Source: Pseudoalteromonas sp. MSK9-3 (GTDB taxonomy: Bacteria > Pseudomonadota > Gammaproteobacteria > Enterobacterales > Alteromonadaceae). From it: DNA of 64,000 nucleotides. The stretch spans positions 1 to 64,000 of the forward strand of contig NZ_MIET01000011.1 in NCBI RefSeq assembly GCF_003590335.1, written 5' to 3'. Shown piece by piece: positions 61,906-64,000 of this stretch (the stretch's first letter is position 1; every line of letters starts with the position of its first letter). Position numbers and translations under genes: made by a program. The notes under the pieces were generated by a model. It was not told the DNA's origin. It ran no database searches and saw nothing but the letters and a program-made list of their open reading frames with translations.

Positions 61906-63983
61906 AAGCCCACCACTAATGCAATTATAGTAATGAAATCAACAAAGTTATCTTTGAATTGACTCATTAGATCCTGCCCTTTATCTGGTATGTATAGTGT
62001 ATCTCCTGCTCTAAGTACAGGAATGTTGACTGAATTTGGATTCTTAACAAATGCTTCTAAATCAAAAACTCGAGACTGTTCTTTACAGCAAGAGTGATTC
62101 ACCACCACTATTTTATCAATTAATGCAGAACTTGTTGGTCCTCCGGCTTCAGCCAAAATATCAAGTAATGTCATGGTATCATCATAATTATAACGACCAG
62201 GTTTTTGAATCGCTCCCATGATCCGCACAACTTGCTCTTTAGGCTTTCTTAGCCAATCCTTTGTTTTTTCGGGCACAAATATTGTATCGCCAGGTAATAC
62301 ACTGGGAAATAGTGTCTCGTCGCCCGTTTCGAAATATAACGCTAAATCAAGCTTGCTAACCCGCGCTTTAGTCTCATTTCTATGCGTAACACGAATATTT
62401 CTAATATCTGCGTTACCATTTGGGCCATCGGCAGCCGCCAAAATATCGATAAAATGCATGTTATTATTGAACGAATACCGCCCTGGCGAGCCTACCTGGC
62501 CCATAATATAAATCGACTTGCTCGACTCTTGTCTGATCCACTGAGATTTATTGTCAGCAGGGTCTACAGGGAGCTCTTCTACAATCACGGTGTCGCCAGC
62601 TTGGAGCTCTGGTAAGGGGGTTTTACCATCGGTGATCGTATACTTTTCTAAATCAAACCGTTTCGTAACTTCGCCATTTCGCACAATTTTAATATCATTA
62701 ATATTTGCCCCCTTTGTTGGCCCTCCGGCATGGCCTAGTAAATCTGTAAAGTCCATTTCTTGGCTCCATTCATAGCGGCCGGGAGATATAATTGCGCCAA
62801 TAATTTTTATTGCTCTGCTTGGAGGGATCTTCAACCAACTTTTTTCGTTCAGATCCGTTTTTTCAGGCACAAATATGACATCTCCCGGATTTAGCAATGG
62901 AATTTCTGCTGATACAATTCCTTCACTATACCCTTGTAAATCAAATAGTATGTTGTCACCTGCGGGAGTCAGTATTCTTATTTGCCGTGTTTCTGCAAAG
63001 CGAGTAGGCCCGCCTGCATTGGCTAAAATATCCAAAAAATTAATATTATCTGGGGCTTCATAGGCTCCTGGCTTTTGTACTTCTCCCATAATATATACGG
63101 TACGCGCCGTGGTATTAACATCATCAACCATAATTGGCACGTATATCGTCGACCCTGCTTTAAGCTCTGGCATGTTATCTTTATTAGGCTTATCTAAATA
63201 TGCTTTTAAGTCAAAAACCTGTGGTGTTTTGTCTACAATCACACGAATTTTTGTGACATCAGCATAACGTGTGACACCTTCCGCCCTCATTATGGCATCG
63301 AGTACGCTCATATCTTCTTTGAACGAAAAGCTACCCGGGTTATGTACTTCGCCTAACAACGTTATCGCACTCCCCGCTGAAGCATCTCCAGTTGCGCTTA
63401 AGGTTTGTGCGTCGAAGTCTATTTGTACGTTACCCAGCAACGGAGATACAGGTACAAATACAATGTCTCCACTGAGTAGTTTAGGCAGTAATTTGACGTT
63501 CCCAGAGTCTAAATACGCTTTATAATCAAACTCAATAATGGTTTCTTCTCGTCTTATTTGTAACCTATCTAGTTGAGCGCCTGGCTTCAACCCTCCGGCT
63601 TTTGCGATGACGGTTTGAATGTTACCGTCGAAAGGAATGCTGACTTGTTCAGGCTCATTAACGTAGCCTAAAACAGTGATAAAAATATCGCGTGCTCGCA
63701 ATTCAATGTAAAAATCATCCATTGCACGGTAAACATCGCTAAGCGTAACGCTGAGCTCTTTTTGGAACTCACTTACCGTTTTGCCTTCAGCCTGAACCCG
63801 CCCGATTTCAGGTAAAACGATGGAGCCATCTTTGCCTACCTCAAATAACGTCTCGAACTCAACCTCGCCTGGCACATATAAAAAGAGCTTGTTACCAATT
63901 TGAATCTCATCGTTATCATTACCGTGACTATATGTACTAAAAAAGCAAAAAACTGTGATTAAAAAGCAAAGAACTCCCCGCAT
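61902..63983 (-). CDS. Polysaccharide export protein with six SLBB repeats (SypC-like)
   Basis: The 693-residue exported protein has a signal peptide (RGVLCFLITVFCFFSTYSHG), a Poly_export domain (about 25-115, PGEVEFETLFEVGKDGSIVL) and then six SLBB-type repeats, each starting with GxVxxPG or GAIxxPG and ending with AGGPT-like turns (near 120, 215, 310, 400, 500 and 600). It ends in a hydrophobic segment (FITIIALVVGL). Classical Wza has fewer repeats and about 380 residues. It should form an outer-membrane or periplasm-spanning export channel. GGAG precedes the ATG. It is the first visible gene of the operon; further genes may lie to the right. Confidence 0.9.
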   Translation of the reverse strand: MRGVLCFLITVFCFFSTYSHGNDNDEIQIGNKLFLYVPGEVEFETLFEVGKDGSIVLPEIGRVQAEGKTVSEFQKELSVTLSDVYRAMDDFYIELRARDIFITVLGYVNEPEQVSIPFDGNIQTVIAKAGGLKPGAQLDRLQIRREETIIEFDYKAYLDSGNVKLLPKLLSGDIVFVPVSPLLGNVQIDFDAQTLSATGDASAGSAITLLGEVHNPGSFSFKEDMSVLDAIMRAEGVTRYADVTKIRVIVDKTPQVFDLKAYLDKPNKDNMPELKAGSTIYVPIMVDDVNTTARTVYIMGEVQKPGAYEAPDNINFLDILANAGGPTRFAETRQIRILTPAGDNILFDLQGYSEGIVSAEIPLLNPGDVIFVPEKTDLNEKSWLKIPPSRAIKIIGAIISPGRYEWSQEMDFTDLLGHAGGPTKGANINDIKIVRNGEVTKRFDLEKYTITDGKTPLPELQAGDTVIVEELPVDPADNKSQWIRQESSKSIYIMGQVGSPGRYSFNNNMHFIDILAAADGPNGNADIRNIRVTHRNETKARVSKLDLALYFETGDETLFPSVLPGDTIFVPEKTKDWLRKPKEQVVRIMGAIQKPGRYNYDDTMTLLDILAEAGGPTSSALIDKIVVVNHSCCKEQSRVFDLEAFVKNPNSVNIPVLRAGDTLYIPDKGQDLMSQFKDNFVDFITIIALVVGL

Positions 63984-64000
63984 AGTGCTACTCCTTCGTC

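Overview
The window looks like a piece of a marine gammaproteobacterial chromosome, most probably Pseudoalteromonas or a close relative in Alteromonadales. The base composition is AT-leaning. It carries seqA, a fur-fldA-ybfE-ybfF block arranged much as in enterics, mfd-csiV, an agmatine deiminase/N-carbamoylputrescine amidase pair, a branched-chain 2-oxoacid dehydrogenase operon and a multidomain GH18 chitinase. No rRNA, tRNA or CRISPR array was seen. All family assignments come from reading motifs and were not checked by database search.

Left edge (1-2300): accessory DNA. The 5' part of a tyrosine recombinase of the kind that travels with IS91-group elements runs off the left edge. It abuts an attC-like imperfect palindrome (266-381). 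Then come a membrane-anchored orphan protein with no normal start codon, about 430 bp of non-coding filler ending in GTTAGGC, and a GNAT acetyltransferase starting 6 nt after that core site. This resembles worn integron cassettes.

2298-6030: an isochorismatase-fold hydrolase coupled to a GlxA-type AraC regulator, then an exported S9 peptidase on the other strand.

6267-11795: the most interesting locus. A palindrome fully matching the gammaproteobacterial Zur core (8802-8816) sits between two divergent units. Leftward lie a dihydroorotase paralogue with Gln in place of the first metal-binding His and a COG0523/CobW GTPase with a CxCC motif. Rightward lie a flavin oxidoreductase with a four-cysteine tail and, overlapping its stop codon, a FeoB-like GTPase-permease with a cysteine-rich insertion beside its conserved GFGCNVPA motif. 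Together they suggest a zinc-starvation response in which a FeoB-type permease and a thiol-bearing reductase act as a metal-uptake pair.

11914-28994: housekeeping genes on the minus strand (DUF3862 lipoprotein, csiV, mfd, aguA-aguB, a PilZ-like protein), then a tripartite RND pump with a divergent TetR regulator, an ABC exporter, fur, fldA, ybfE, a DUF2788 protein and ybfF. 29120-36502: seqA, pgm, astE and the bkd operon, the last preceded by a perfect 18-bp palindrome that probably binds a LiuR-type regulator. 36943-40094: a small secreted protein and a chitinase with ChiN, GH18, two PKD-like and two CBM5/12-like modules. 40134-43414: an unrecognised lipoprotein and beta-barrel-like protein pair. 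43415-45121: non-coding DNA with a decayed gene, six 11-bp units carrying TTTAAA in helical phase, and a long inverted repeat.

45122-50585: five tightly coupled genes for a lone receiver protein, a MoxR ATPase, a DUF58 protein, a transglutaminase-type membrane protein and a Na+/H+ antiporter family protein. 50770-63983: a polysaccharide region containing ugd, a hybrid kinase, a free HPt protein, a glycosyltransferase, and an operon matching Vibrio fischeri sypC-D-E-G (SLBB export protein, tyrosine-kinase-like ATPase without its Walker A lysine, kinase-receiver-PP2C switch protein, sigma-54 activator). A likely signal path is hybrid kinase to HPt to the sigma-54 activator. A LysR/PEP-mutase pair and yvcK are interspersed.
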